Shown here: positions 9,754 through 17,196 of the stretch, piece by piece
Numbering within the stretch: position 1 is the stretch's first letter
Layout of the letters: each line of letters begins with the position of its first letter
From: WJKG01 sp964627305
Lineage (GTDB): Bacteria > Zixibacteria > MSB-5A5 > GN15 > FEB-12
Length of the DNA stretch: 64,000 nucleotides
Assembly (NCBI GenBank): GCA_964627305.1
Contig: CAZVHP010000005.1
Coordinates: 62,001 to 126,000 of the forward strand
Direction of reading: 5' to 3'
Made by a program: the position numbers and the translations under genes
Notes under the pieces: model-generated
The model's input: only the letters and a program-made list of their open reading frames with translations
Told to the model about the DNA's origin: nothing
The model's database searches: none

Positions 9754-11292
9754 TCAGTCCTCTTTGCGTTCACGGTGTTCGCCTTTTTCGTTCTGATTCA
9801 CCGGCTCGTCTTCATCAGCCTCGTCTTCGGAGACGGGTACTACGTATTCGAGGTCCTCATCTTCGACATCTTCGTCATCGATCTCGGGCGCCCGTGCTTC
9901 CTGCTGATCATCTGCCTCCGTGACGTATTCCTCGTCATCCTCGAACACATCAGTGACAGACAGCTTCTCATCATCTCTGCGAGCTGCATCCTGTGTCTTC
10001 TCGATAGCCAACTCTGCTTTTCGCCTCTGTTCATACTCGGCCTCGAGCTGTTCGACAAAGGCCTTTGCTCTTTCGACGAGTGTTTCTGCGGTCTTGGGAC
10101 CAACACCATCAATACGCTGCAGCAGCTCCGGATCTGTTCCCGCCAGTCTTTGAACAGAGCCGATGTCGGCATCGGCCAGACGCTCAGCAAGCTTCTCCCC
10201 CACGCCTTCAAGTTGCGACACCGGAACCAGCAACTCGGCCTCACGCCGCTTAGCCTCATTGTACTCGGTTTCCGACATAATGTTGACTTTCCAGCCGGTC
10301 AACTTGGAGGCAAGGCGTGCATTCTGACCGTTGCGACCAATAGCCAGGGAGAGTTTCTCGTCTTCAACGGCCACGGTCATCTTGTTTTCCAGTTCAAATA
10401 CATCCATGTACATGACCTTTGCCGGCGCCAGCGCGCGCGTAACGAAGATCTCCGGATTGGAACTGAACGGCACGATATCGATTCGCTCGTTGTTCAACTC
10501 GCGCACTATTGCCTGAACACGGACACCCTTGATGCCGACGCACGCCCCAACCGGGTCGATGCGGTCATCGGACGAGTAGACGGCAACCTTGGAGCGTTCT
10601 CCTGCCTCGCGGGCAATGGCCCTTATCTCGATGACTCGTTCGTAGATTTCGGGGACCTCGAGGGCAAAAAGCGCCTTGACGAACTCGTTGCTCACCCGAG
10701 ACAACACGATCTGTGGACCACGCAGGTTCTTCTGAACGTCAATTATCAGTGCCCTCACCCGGTCTCCCTGGCGAAACTTCTCGCGAGGAATCTGCTCCTT
10801 TATGGGCAAAACACCTTCACCGCGACCCAGGTTTACAATCACATTGCCTTTGTCGACCTGCTGTACCACACCGGATATCAGCGTGCCGACCTTGTCGATG
10901 AACTCGTTATAGATGCGTTCGCGCTCCGCCTCGCGTACCTTCTGTATGAGGATCTGCTTAGCGGCCGCAATGGCATTGCGCCCAAAGACCGTCTCGTAGT
11001 CCAGATACTCATCGAGTTCATCACCCAGCTCCGCCTCGGGGTCAATTTCCCGAGCGGCTGTGAGCGTGATCTCAGTTTGAGGGTCCTCGACTGCCTCCAC
11101 CACGCGTTTGGTGATGATCATCAATAGATCCGAATTCTTGCGATCGAACCTGAACGAGATGTTGTCCGTATAGGGGTACTTCTTCTTGGCGGCAGCCAGG
11201 AGGCTGGCTTGAAGGGTTTCCAGGACCGCGTCAAATTCGATGTTCTTTTCCCGGGCAATGAGGGTCATTGCCTCGATCATGTCGAATGCCAT
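9754..11292 (-). CDS. nusA: Transcription termination/antitermination factor NusA
   Basis: RNA polymerase-associated factor for pausing, termination and rRNA antitermination. The 512 aa show the N-terminal polymerase-binding domain, an S1 domain (about 133-200, VVQQVDKGNVIVNLGRGEG), two KH domains (PVGACVGIKGVRVQ and LAIGRNGQNARLASKLTGW), and a helix-hairpin-helix region (LEGVGEKLAERLAD, IDGVGPKTAETLVERA). The final 75 residues or so are a very acidic tail rich in Glu/Asp, longer and more charged than the usual short NusA ending. ATG 11292 has GAGG six bases upstream. Confidence 0.97.
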   Translation of the reverse strand: MAFDMIEAMTLIAREKNIEFDAVLETLQASLLAAAKKKYPYTDNISFRFDRKNSDLLMIITKRVVEAVEDPQTEITLTAAREIDPEAELGDELDEYLDYETVFGRNAIAAAKQILIQKVREAERERIYNEFIDKVGTLISGVVQQVDKGNVIVNLGRGEGVLPIKEQIPREKFRQGDRVRALIIDVQKNLRGPQIVLSRVSNEFVKALFALEVPEIYERVIEIRAIAREAGERSKVAVYSSDDRIDPVGACVGIKGVRVQAIVRELNNERIDIVPFSSNPEIFVTRALAPAKVMYMDVFELENKMTVAVEDEKLSLAIGRNGQNARLASKLTGWKVNIMSETEYNEAKRREAELLVPVSQLEGVGEKLAERLADADIGSVQRLAGTDPELLQRIDGVGPKTAETLVERAKAFVEQLEAEYEQRRKAELAIEKTQDAARRDDEKLSVTDVFEDDEEYVTEADDQQEARAPEIDDEDVEDEDLEYVVPVSEDEADEDEPVNQNEKGEHRERKED

Positions 11293-11305
11293 CTAAAGCC
11301 TCGTC

Positions 11306-11755
11306 TCAAATTATAATCTCCGCCTTCTCAATCTCGGTCAGCGGGATTCTGATCATGTCTCCCTCGCTGTCGAACTCCACCAGACCATCGGCGAAACCAA
11401 CAATTCTTGCCTGTATCTTCGCACGGTCACGGTCCGAAAAGACGACCCTGACCTCTTCTCCCACCCGGTACCGGAAGTCAAGCTCCGTTGCCAATGGCCG
11501 GTCCAGACCTGGCGAGGACACCTCCAGCGTATAACCATCGGCGAACAAGTCCGTTCCGTCGATTACCTCGCCGACGACTCGTGAAGCCTGTGCACACAGG
11601 TCAATCGTAACACCGCCATTTGCATACACGAACAACCGGAGTACCCAGTTGCTTTTGTAGTGGCTCAACGTCAGATCTGCCAACTCACACTCAAGCTGTC
11701 GGAGCGGCTCTCGGACCAACTCGATGACCTGCTGCTTGATCTTCTCATTCATCAT
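11306..11755 (-). CDS. rimP: Ribosome maturation factor RimP
   Basis: A 149-aa RimP, needed for 30S maturation, at its canonical place before nusA. The family signature LEVSSPGLDRPL is present, with the C-terminal SH3-like domain closing in LTEIEKAEIII. A much longer open frame runs upstream to 12010, but those residues fall in the promoter and the 3' end of proS and look non-coding, so the tandem ATG at 11755/11752 is the start. It is the first gene after the promoter at 11846-11874. Confidence 0.93.
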   Translation of the reverse strand: MMNEKIKQQVIELVREPLRQLECELADLTLSHYKSNWVLRLFVYANGGVTIDLCAQASRVVGEVIDGTDLFADGYTLEVSSPGLDRPLATELDFRYRVGEEVRVVFSDRDRAKIQARIVGFADGLVEFDSEGDMIRIPLTEIEKAEIII

Positions 11756-11813
11756 CTTGTCACCGGCTGTCGGGCATAGCGACCAAACCCGGCCGATCCA
11801 CCCAAGCAAAACA

Positions 11814-11840
11814 GTTACAGCAGGCAGTGCCCGCTGTAAC
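11814..11840 (-). promoter_or_regulatory. 27-bp palindrome in the rimP leader (operator or attenuator)
   Basis: Two 13-base arms around a single central base. The only mismatch can form a G-U pair in RNA. It begins five bases past the -10 box of the rimP promoter, so it covers the expected transcription start. As RNA it would be a hairpin at or near the 5' end, followed by TGTTTT on the minus strand, which could give attenuation or terminate proS read-through. As DNA its symmetry fits an operator for a dimeric repressor. Which role applies cannot be decided from sequence. Confidence 0.6.
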
Positions 11841-11845
11841 CGACT

Positions 11846-11874
11846 ATTATACAACTCAACTGCCTGTATAGCAA
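11846..11874 (-). promoter_or_regulatory. Sigma70-type promoter of the rimP-nusA-infB operon
   Basis: On the minus strand the -35 box TTGCTA (11869-11874) and a perfect -10 box TATAAT (11846-11851) are separated by 17 bases. It lies between the proS stop and the rimP start, about 90 bases upstream of rimP, and is the only well-formed promoter seen for the long operon that follows. Confidence 0.7.
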
Positions 11875-11885
11875 ACAAATAATGA

Positions 11886-13601
11886 TCAGGGCAGGCGACC
11901 CAGAATCTGCCGCACCGCCTTGACAACCTCGTCAACAGGCACCAGCTCGGCAGTGTCTTCACAGCGGGCCTTGAGCTCGACGGCCCCCTGATTGAGTGCC
12001 TTGTCACCAATCGTGATTCTGACCGGAATGCCGATCAGGTCGGCGTCCTTGAACTTCACGCCGGGTCGTTCCAGGCGGTCATCCATGAGGACGTCAAACC
12101 CCTCGGCCTCAAGCTCCTGGTAAAGCCTTTCAGCAGTTCGGGTGTGACTTTCATTCTCCATGCTAACAGGCACAATTTCAACAAGATATGGTGCGATATT
12201 CTTCGGCCACACAATACCGTTGGCGTCATGATATCTCTCCAGAACGGCCTGAGGGGTGCGGGTAATACCGATGCCGTAGGAACCCATGATGATGGGGTGC
12301 TCCTTCCCCTCGGCATCGAGGAACCTCGCCCCGAGGGTCTCCGAGTATTTCGTTCCGAGCATAAACGTGTTGCCCACCTCAATGCCGCTCTTGGCCTCCA
12401 GCGTGCCCTCGCAGCGCGGGCAGCGGTCGCCGGCGGCGGCCTCGCACAGATCGACTACTGCTGTAGCCGTAAAATCGCGATCGAAGTTCACATTGAGGAT
12501 GTGCTTCTCGTTCTCGTTCGCCCCGATGATGAAGTTGCTCATGGCGGCCACCATTGGATCGACGTAGATGGGCATGTCTTTGAGGCCCACCGGTCCGGCG
12601 AAGCCGACCGGCGCCCCGGTACAGGCGCGCACCTGTTCCTCATTGGCCATTTCCAGTTCAACCGCTCCGGCGGCGTTCTTGAGCTTGATCAGATTCAGCT
12701 CCCTGTCGCCCCGGATGAGGGCTGCGACCAGCTTGTCGTCGGCCATGTAAATGAGGGTCTTGACCAGCTTCGACGGTGGCACCTTCAGAAAGGCGGTGAC
12801 CTGCTCTATCGTGGAGGCTCCCGGTGTATCGACCGGCTCCATCGGTTTGGGTACCTCAATGTCGGACGCGTTCTGAACGCGGAACTCGGCCTTCTCAACA
12901 TTGGCGGCGTAGTCGCAGGTGTCGCAGAACATGATCGTCTCCTCGCCGGCATCGGTATCGACCAGGAGCATGAACTCGTGAGCCGCCTTGCCGCCCATAG
13001 CGCCGGTATCGGATTCCACCTTGACGGCCTCGATTCCGGCCCGACGAAAGATGGCGAAATAGGCATCGACCATCTTCTGGTACGAAATCGCAAACGACTC
13101 CTCGGTGGCATCGAAGCTGTAGGCGTCCTTCATGATGAACTCGCGACCCCGCATCAGGCCAAATCGCGGGCGGATTTCATCGCGAAACTTCACCTGAATC
13201 TGGTAGAGATTGAGCGGCAACTGCTTGTAGCTCTTCAGTTCGCCGGCGACAAGATTGGTGACGGTTTCCTCGTGTGTGCCGCAGAGTATCATCTCGTGCT
13301 GATGGCGGTCCTTCATGCGCATCTGCTCTTTGCCGACGGTATCGTAGCGACCTGATCTTTGCCATACCTCGGCGGGACACAACACCGACATAGTGATCTC
13401 AAGCGCGCCCGCCCTGTTCATTTCCTCACGCACAATGTTGGCGAACTTGGCGATGACTCGCTGCATGAGTGGCAGGTACAAGTAGATACCGGATGCCAGT
13501 TTGCGAATAAACCCGCCGCGCAGCAGAAGCTGGTGGGAGATCAACTCCGCCTCTGATTGTGACTCGCGCAGGGTCGGAATATAGGTCTGCGTCCAGCGCA
13601 T
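11886..13601 (-). CDS. proS: Prolyl-tRNA synthetase
   Basis: Class II aminoacyl-tRNA synthetase charging tRNA-Pro, 571 aa, the length of the bacterial type with an inserted editing (INS) domain. Motif 2 appears as FRDEIRPRFGLMRGREFIMK (about 139-158) and motif 3 as GSYGIGITRT. The INS editing region lies between them (about 225-385), and an anticodon-binding domain ends the protein. The ATG at 13601 has AAGGA nine bases upstream. Unlike the genes downstream it is probably its own transcription unit, because the rimP promoter follows its stop. Confidence 0.96.
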   Translation of the reverse strand: MRWTQTYIPTLRESQSEAELISHQLLLRGGFIRKLASGIYLYLPLMQRVIAKFANIVREEMNRAGALEITMSVLCPAEVWQRSGRYDTVGKEQMRMKDRHQHEMILCGTHEETVTNLVAGELKSYKQLPLNLYQIQVKFRDEIRPRFGLMRGREFIMKDAYSFDATEESFAISYQKMVDAYFAIFRRAGIEAVKVESDTGAMGGKAAHEFMLLVDTDAGEETIMFCDTCDYAANVEKAEFRVQNASDIEVPKPMEPVDTPGASTIEQVTAFLKVPPSKLVKTLIYMADDKLVAALIRGDRELNLIKLKNAAGAVELEMANEEQVRACTGAPVGFAGPVGLKDMPIYVDPMVAAMSNFIIGANENEKHILNVNFDRDFTATAVVDLCEAAAGDRCPRCEGTLEAKSGIEVGNTFMLGTKYSETLGARFLDAEGKEHPIIMGSYGIGITRTPQAVLERYHDANGIVWPKNIAPYLVEIVPVSMENESHTRTAERLYQELEAEGFDVLMDDRLERPGVKFKDADLIGIPVRITIGDKALNQGAVELKARCEDTAELVPVDEVVKAVRQILGRLP

Positions 13602-13770
13602 GAATAATGTTCCTTTATGACAACAGGTTAGCAGTCAAACGGGGTGGCCTGCGACCGGCATTCTCTATGACAGGGCAAAATAGGTATTCTCCGGTATGGC
13701 GCAACAATAATCCGGGCAACGTCGGATTGCGGGTTTCCGGACATCATGGAGACAGCACCCGGGTTTTTGC
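13602..13770. other. Intergenic region upstream of proS
   Basis: No gene is supported. On the minus strand a loose promoter-like pair (TTGCGC, 16 bases, TATTTT, around 13678-13705) could serve proS but is too weak to call. Open frames that cross this region on the minus strand also run through the tRNA and are not credible. Confidence 0.3.
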
Positions 13771-13800
13771 TTGATTTTAGTTAGCTTGAAACCGTATATA
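13771..13800 (+). promoter_or_regulatory. Candidate promoter of tRNA-Arg
   Basis: TTGATT (13771-13776) and TATATA (13795-13800) are separated by 18 bases on the plus strand. The -10 sits inside the perfect 12-base palindrome CCGTATATACGG. It is about 70 bases upstream of the tRNA and is the best candidate on that strand, but both boxes are imperfect. Confidence 0.35.
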
Positions 13801-13874
13801 CGGGCGTGAGTAGATAGAAGCAGGGACGGCGCAAACACCGGCCGTCTGAAGGCCCCTTGCGGGTCGTTCTTTTT

Positions 13875-13946
13875 GCCCCCGTGGTGTAACGGATAACGCG
13901 TCGGCCTCCGGAGCCGGAAATTCAGGTTCGATTCCTGACGGGGGTA
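13875..13946 (+). tRNA. tRNA-Arg (anticodon CCG)
   Basis: A complete cloverleaf can be drawn: a 7-bp acceptor stem (GCCCCCG with CGGGGGT), a 4-bp D stem (GTGT with ACGC), a 5-bp anticodon stem (TCGGC with GCCGG) closing the loop CTCCGGA, so the anticodon is CCG, and a 5-bp T stem (TCAGG with CCTGA) around TTCGATT. The discriminator is A. CCA is not encoded. The first acceptor pair is G1-U72, a wobble instead of the usual G-C. It is the only plus-strand gene in the left 40 kb. Confidence 0.93.
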
Positions 13947-13986
13947 TTGTTCTTTGGGGGAAGGGAACTCTGTCTGAGATACGTCG

Positions 13987-14015
13987 TGCGGCAGCCCGCG
14001 CGAAGCGGACCGCCG
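13987..14015 (-). repeat. Post-stop hairpin repeat, copy 1
   Basis: A 29-base copy of the core shared with 14828-14869 and 15809-15850, with one mismatch. It lies 20 bases after the stop of the 260-aa secreted protein gene. It can fold as GCGGC/GCCGC, a 3x3 internal loop, CCGC/GCGG and a five-base loop. It also lies just after the tRNA on the other strand. Confidence 0.7.
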
Positions 14016-14035
14016 CGTTGTCGACCATGTCACCA

Positions 14036-14818
14036 CTACCAGTTGCCGAGTGGCACGGCAGCCTTGCCGGGGGGCCACTCCTCATTGTACATACGCATAT
14101 TACCAGAACGCATCCACTTGCCAGTCTCAGCGCTCAAGGTTGAGTAGCCGTGGCGCTGCCAGCGATCAGGAAACTCGCCCTCACGTGAGCGCAACTGCGC
14201 GCTCGTTGTGTAGTCATGCATGACCAGGACCCACACCCGACCGGTTCCATACCTGCCTCGTTGACTGATCAGACACACAGCGTCAATCAGCGCCGGCTCA
14301 CCAGCATTGACCGGCTGGCTGGCCAGCAATCTCGCCAGGCTGTATGGCGGACAAGACCCCGGAATCCCATCGTAACCCCAACGCGGCGGATACAGACTAT
14401 CCGGCACGCTCGCCGTGTCCCAGGTGTAGGTGACAGGATTGTAACCCGGCTTGGTCGAACGTATCCAGACCAAACCTGAGTCACGAACCGATTCCACATA
14501 GACGATCACCGGCCGGTCCACCACGGTCGTGTCCCGCCGGTTCTGCTGACCGAAGGGGCGCACCCCGAAATCGAACAGCCAGAACGATGATTCACTGTGC
14601 GATGGCTTCAGAAAAGGCACCCCTGCCGGACCGAGCCTGGTGAGCACGCCGGCATCACGGATCGAATCCGCTGCCTCGGGTTCAGCCCCAAACCCTGAGA
14701 AGCACACCGCCTTCTCGAACGCCTCCTCGCGCGTCAGGCCGGAATTTTCTGCTGACGCTACAAGGCTGATCGCGCTGAGAGCCAGAACGGCGACCACTAT
14801 GTGTTCAATCCTGCTCAT
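14036..14818 (-). CDS. Secreted hypothetical protein, family member A
   Basis: 260 aa starting with a clear signal peptide (hydrophobic run at 7-22, AxA-like site near SAEN). I do not recognise a named domain. The pattern resembles the next two genes: an N-terminal EAFEKAVCFSGFG helix where they have AVQLAHQFCG or AVNLARQYWG, a late VWVLVMHDY strand where they have VWVLYCEG/VWVLHCEG, and a final sentence-like STLSAETGKWMR matching their IVNATTGRLL. It is more divergent than the other pair and lacks their WRCKIGPLVDSTTPF block. AGGAGAGGTG precedes the ATG. Export to periplasm or surface is inferred; function is unknown. Confidence 0.75.
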   Translation of the reverse strand: MSRIEHIVVAVLALSAISLVASAENSGLTREEAFEKAVCFSGFGAEPEAADSIRDAGVLTRLGPAGVPFLKPSHSESSFWLFDFGVRPFGQQNRRDTTVVDRPVIVYVESVRDSGLVWIRSTKPGYNPVTYTWDTASVPDSLYPPRWGYDGIPGSCPPYSLARLLASQPVNAGEPALIDAVCLISQRGRYGTGRVWVLVMHDYTTSAQLRSREGEFPDRWQRHGYSTLSAETGKWMRSGNMRMYNEEWPPGKAAVPLGNW

Positions 14819-14827
14819 TCACCTCTC

Positions 14828-14869
14828 CTGTTCGATACCATGCGGCAGCCCGCGCAAAGCGGACCGCCG
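14828..14869 (-). repeat. Post-stop hairpin repeat, copy 2
   Basis: 42 bases identical to 15809-15850. It starts 15 bases after the stop of the 304-aa gene and runs up to the ribosome-binding site of the 260-aa gene. The core forms the same interrupted GC-rich hairpin as copy 1. Confidence 0.8.
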
Positions 14870-14884
14870 CGAGCCGTGACACCA

Positions 14885-15799
14885 CTACTTCTCTCTGCCT
14901 GTATCGTGCCTGCCCACCCCCTCGAACTTCTGTTCCCCGGTGGAGGGCCACGAGCGATCTTCCGGCCTCAGTGGTGCGCTCGGAGTCATCATTGTTTCCA
15001 GCAGCCGCCCGGTGGTCGCATTCACGATCTGCGACATCCGGTTGAGTTGATGAATGGGTATCCCGAAGTATGGCGGACCGTCACCATCCCCCCAGCCCCC
15101 GGGTGGAGGCGGCGGACCTATCGGTTCAACGGGCGGTATCCCCTCGCAATAAAGCACCCACACATGACGCGGTGTCGCGTACCTGTACTCACCGGGCTTC
15201 CCGGGCGTCCCGGCCATCTGAACAAACACAAAGTACTGACCTACCACTCGCTTGATCCGGACCGGATCCACTCGCCCGGCGCTCAGCGCCTCCAGAAACG
15301 AGTGCACCGGCATAGTTTCCGGCGGCCCCTGAAGCTGCTCGCCGAAGCTCGGTATCGTGTGAGTGGTCAACTGCCGCTCCGCCTCAGCCGCTGAGATGTC
15401 TGGCAGCTCCTCGCGGTCTATCGCGCCATGCGCGAACTCAATCTTTACCAAATGACCCGAGGTGGAGTCCAGGAACACGTCGATATCTCGAAGAGCCGTT
15501 ATCGTGTCCCGCACATGCTCTGGTCGGATCAGCGCCGCGTCGCGAAAGGTCACCTGCCACACTCTGTGGCGATCAGTAATCCGGTCAAGAAACGGGGTCG
15601 TGGAATCGACCAGAGGGCCGATCTTGCACCGCCAGCGGATCTCGGAACCGGCCTTCACTCCGCAGAACTGATGAGCCAACTGCACGGCCCGATCGACCGA
15701 ACCCACCGGCTCAGCACCGATGGGACTGCCTGAAAGCACCGCGATCGCCAGTGCCACCAAAGCAACTACGGCTACAACTGCGTCCAACACTGCTCTCAT
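14885..15799 (-). CDS. Secreted hypothetical protein, family member B
   Basis: 304 aa with a long hydrophobic signal segment (residues 5-28). It is clearly paralogous to the 284-aa neighbour: shared blocks include RCKIGPLVDSTTPF, FIDS/FLDSTSGHLVKIEF, ISAAEAERQL, VGQYFVF, VWVLYCEGIPP and IVNATTGRLL. Strands of the VW.V.F and VF.DS..G.LVKIEF type recall PepSY-like folds, but this is only a resemblance. A Pro/Gly-rich stretch (EPIGPPPPPGGWGDGDGPP) breaks the middle of the C-terminal half. A GAAGGGGTG ribosome-binding site precedes the ATG. Function unknown; periplasmic or surface location is inferred. Confidence 0.75.
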   Translation of the reverse strand: MRAVLDAVVAVVALVALAIAVLSGSPIGAEPVGSVDRAVQLAHQFCGVKAGSEIRWRCKIGPLVDSTTPFLDRITDRHRVWQVTFRDAALIRPEHVRDTITALRDIDVFLDSTSGHLVKIEFAHGAIDREELPDISAAEAERQLTTHTIPSFGEQLQGPPETMPVHSFLEALSAGRVDPVRIKRVVGQYFVFVQMAGTPGKPGEYRYATPRHVWVLYCEGIPPVEPIGPPPPPGGWGDGDGPPYFGIPIHQLNRMSQIVNATTGRLLETMMTPSAPLRPEDRSWPSTGEQKFEGVGRHDTGREK

Positions 15800-15808
15800 T
15801 CACCCCTT

Positions 15809-15850
15809 CTGTTCGATACCATGCGGCAGCCCGCGCAAAGCGGACCGCCG
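15809..15850 (-). repeat. Post-stop hairpin repeat, copy 3
   Basis: 42 bases identical to 14828-14869, beginning 17 bases after the stop of the 284-aa gene and ending near the ribosome-binding site of the 304-aa gene. Confidence 0.8.
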
Positions 15851-15867
15851 GATAAGCTGTATCGGAT

Positions 15868-16722
15868 CTACTCGATTTCGGCTTCTGATGAATCCGCCTC
15901 AATTGTTGGCCAACCTCGATCATCTTGCGTCACTATTGGCTGCGGTCGGTTCGTCGTCATCCTCAACAGGCCAGTAGCTGCATTCACAATCTGTAATAAC
16001 CTGTTGCGCTGATACACTGGAATCCCGAAATCAGATGGGATCTGAACACTAGCACCCTCGGGTGCGGGAGGAACCCTTGGACCAATGGGTTTCAGGGGTG
16101 GAATGCCCTCACAATGCAGAACCCAAACACGACGCGGGGCGGTATCAAACCACTCCTCGTCCTTCTTGTATTTCTCAATATACACGAAGTACTGCCCTGT
16201 CACGTGTTTGATTTCGCGTGGATCAACCGTCCCTGCAAATAGTGCTTGTACGAATGAATGCTCCGGCAAGGTGTCCGGCACTCCTCGCAGTACATTGCCA
16301 ACGCTCTGCTGGGAGCTCTCGAGAAGTTGCCGCTCCGCCTCAGCTGCTGAGATGTGTGGCAGCGAATCGCGATCGATCGGGCCGTGGGTGAATTCGATCT
16401 TAACCAAGTTTCCGGTAGCAGAATCGATGAACACCGAAGCATCGCGCAATGCTGGTTGGTGAGTTCCAGAGACGCGTTTCGGCGTCAGCGGCAAATCATA
16501 GAACATTACGTGCCATACCCGTTTGCGATCAGTGAAGCGATCGATGAAGGGCGTCGTGGAATCGACCAGAGGGCCGATCCTGCACCGCCACTCGACCTCG
16601 GTCTCTTCTGTTGCGCCCCAATACTGGCGTGCCAAATTGACCGCTTGACTGATTGTCGGCACCGATGCCGAAGAACTTGCCACAACCAGTAGTAGCAACA
16701 CCGTGCAGATTGCCTTAGTCAC
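15868..16722 (-). CDS. Secreted hypothetical protein, family member C
   Basis: 284 aa with a typical signal peptide ending near SSSASVP. Paralogue of the 304-aa gene downstream: WRCRIGPLVDSTTPFIDR, DASVFIDSATGNLVKIEF, HISAAEAERQLL, VTGQYFVYIEK, VWVLHCEGIPP and IVNAATGLL line up in the same order, giving roughly half identity over the shared blocks by eye. It is probably the first gene of a three-gene unit. The C-terminus is acidic and lacks the Pro/Gly insert seen in its paralogue. No enzyme motif is visible; a structural or inhibitor-like periplasmic role is only a guess. Confidence 0.75.
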   Translation of the reverse strand: MTKAICTVLLLLVVASSSASVPTISQAVNLARQYWGATEETEVEWRCRIGPLVDSTTPFIDRFTDRKRVWHVMFYDLPLTPKRVSGTHQPALRDASVFIDSATGNLVKIEFTHGPIDRDSLPHISAAEAERQLLESSQQSVGNVLRGVPDTLPEHSFVQALFAGTVDPREIKHVTGQYFVYIEKYKKDEEWFDTAPRRVWVLHCEGIPPLKPIGPRVPPAPEGASVQIPSDFGIPVYQRNRLLQIVNAATGLLRMTTNRPQPIVTQDDRGWPTIEADSSEAEIE

Positions 16723-16923
16723 TTGCCGCTCCTTTGCCTGTAGCCCACTTACCCATCCTGCGTTGCGCCGCAGGTGCTGTCTCCGTTAACTACCCCGGGC
16801 GGGTGCAATTGAAGGGGATGCCCGCCATGCTGCGTTGCTCTGTCATAAGAACGTACAACAGCCCCGATTTGTCAAACTGGAGTCATGGCCGAAACCATCA
16901 AATCGCGACGCACCGCTTGTCCA
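16723..16923. other. Intergenic region upstream of the secreted-protein trio
   Basis: About 200 bases without a supported gene. On the minus strand it contains a perfect TTGACA (16870-16875) but no good -10 at normal spacing; the nearest AT-rich patch is 18-19 bases away (TTCTTA/TCTTAT). It may still hold the promoter of the three-gene unit. Confidence 0.35.
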
Positions 16924-17196
16924 TTAAGCAAATATGGTCACCAACACGACCCCCCACAGGATGGCGCAGCCAATGAGCGAGGATGAGTTCCCCTTGCCGA
17001 TCCACAGGGCAGCTGCCGAATAGATCATGGCGATACCGAGCCGGGCGGTCCACTTCTCAAGATGTGGCCACGTGTAGGCATCAGCCACGAGCATAAGACC
17101 CCCTACGAGAAGCGACATATACATCAGCCAGTCCTGATTCTTCGTCTTCTTCTTCGGATCAGCCTTGACTGTTTGCCCGGCGCTATCGGTGCTCAC
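16924..17196 (-). CDS. Small multi-spanning membrane protein
   Basis: 90 aa with a charged Lys-rich N-terminus followed by about three hydrophobic segments (roughly 26-42, 53-64 and 70-89), probably an inner-membrane protein. I do not recognise a family. It starts at a GTG that lies inside the end of the amidase gene, with a 14-bp overlap, so it is probably translated together with it. Coupling to the murein cluster suggests a cell-envelope role, but that is inference from context only. Confidence 0.65.
   Translation of the reverse strand: MSTDSAGQTVKADPKKKTKNQDWLMYMSLLVGGLMLVADAYTWPHLEKWTARLGIAMIYSAAALWIGKGNSSSLIGCAILWGVVLVTIFA

Noticed and set aside
9532..11127. 531-codon open frame on the plus strand
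   Set aside because: It is antisense to infB/nusA, which have complete domain motifs. High-GC genes readily leave such long shadows.
11756..12010. Long N-terminal extension of rimP
   Set aside because: It crosses a sigma70 promoter and the proS end; rimP proteins start at the tandem ATG.
12144..13355. 403-codon plus-strand open frame
   Set aside because: Antisense to proS over its whole length; no domain or ribosome-binding site supports it.
13665..14078. 137-codon minus-strand open frame across the tRNA
   Set aside because: It runs antisense through tRNA-Arg and has no supporting features.
13987..15850. Post-stop repeats considered as insertion-sequence ends
   Set aside because: No transposase gene or target-site duplication is visible and the copies point the same way; they are too short for an IS.
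13875..16923. tRNA-flanking genes considered as a genomic island
   Set aside because: No integrase, no att-like direct repeat of the tRNA 3' end and no composition shift could be seen by eye.
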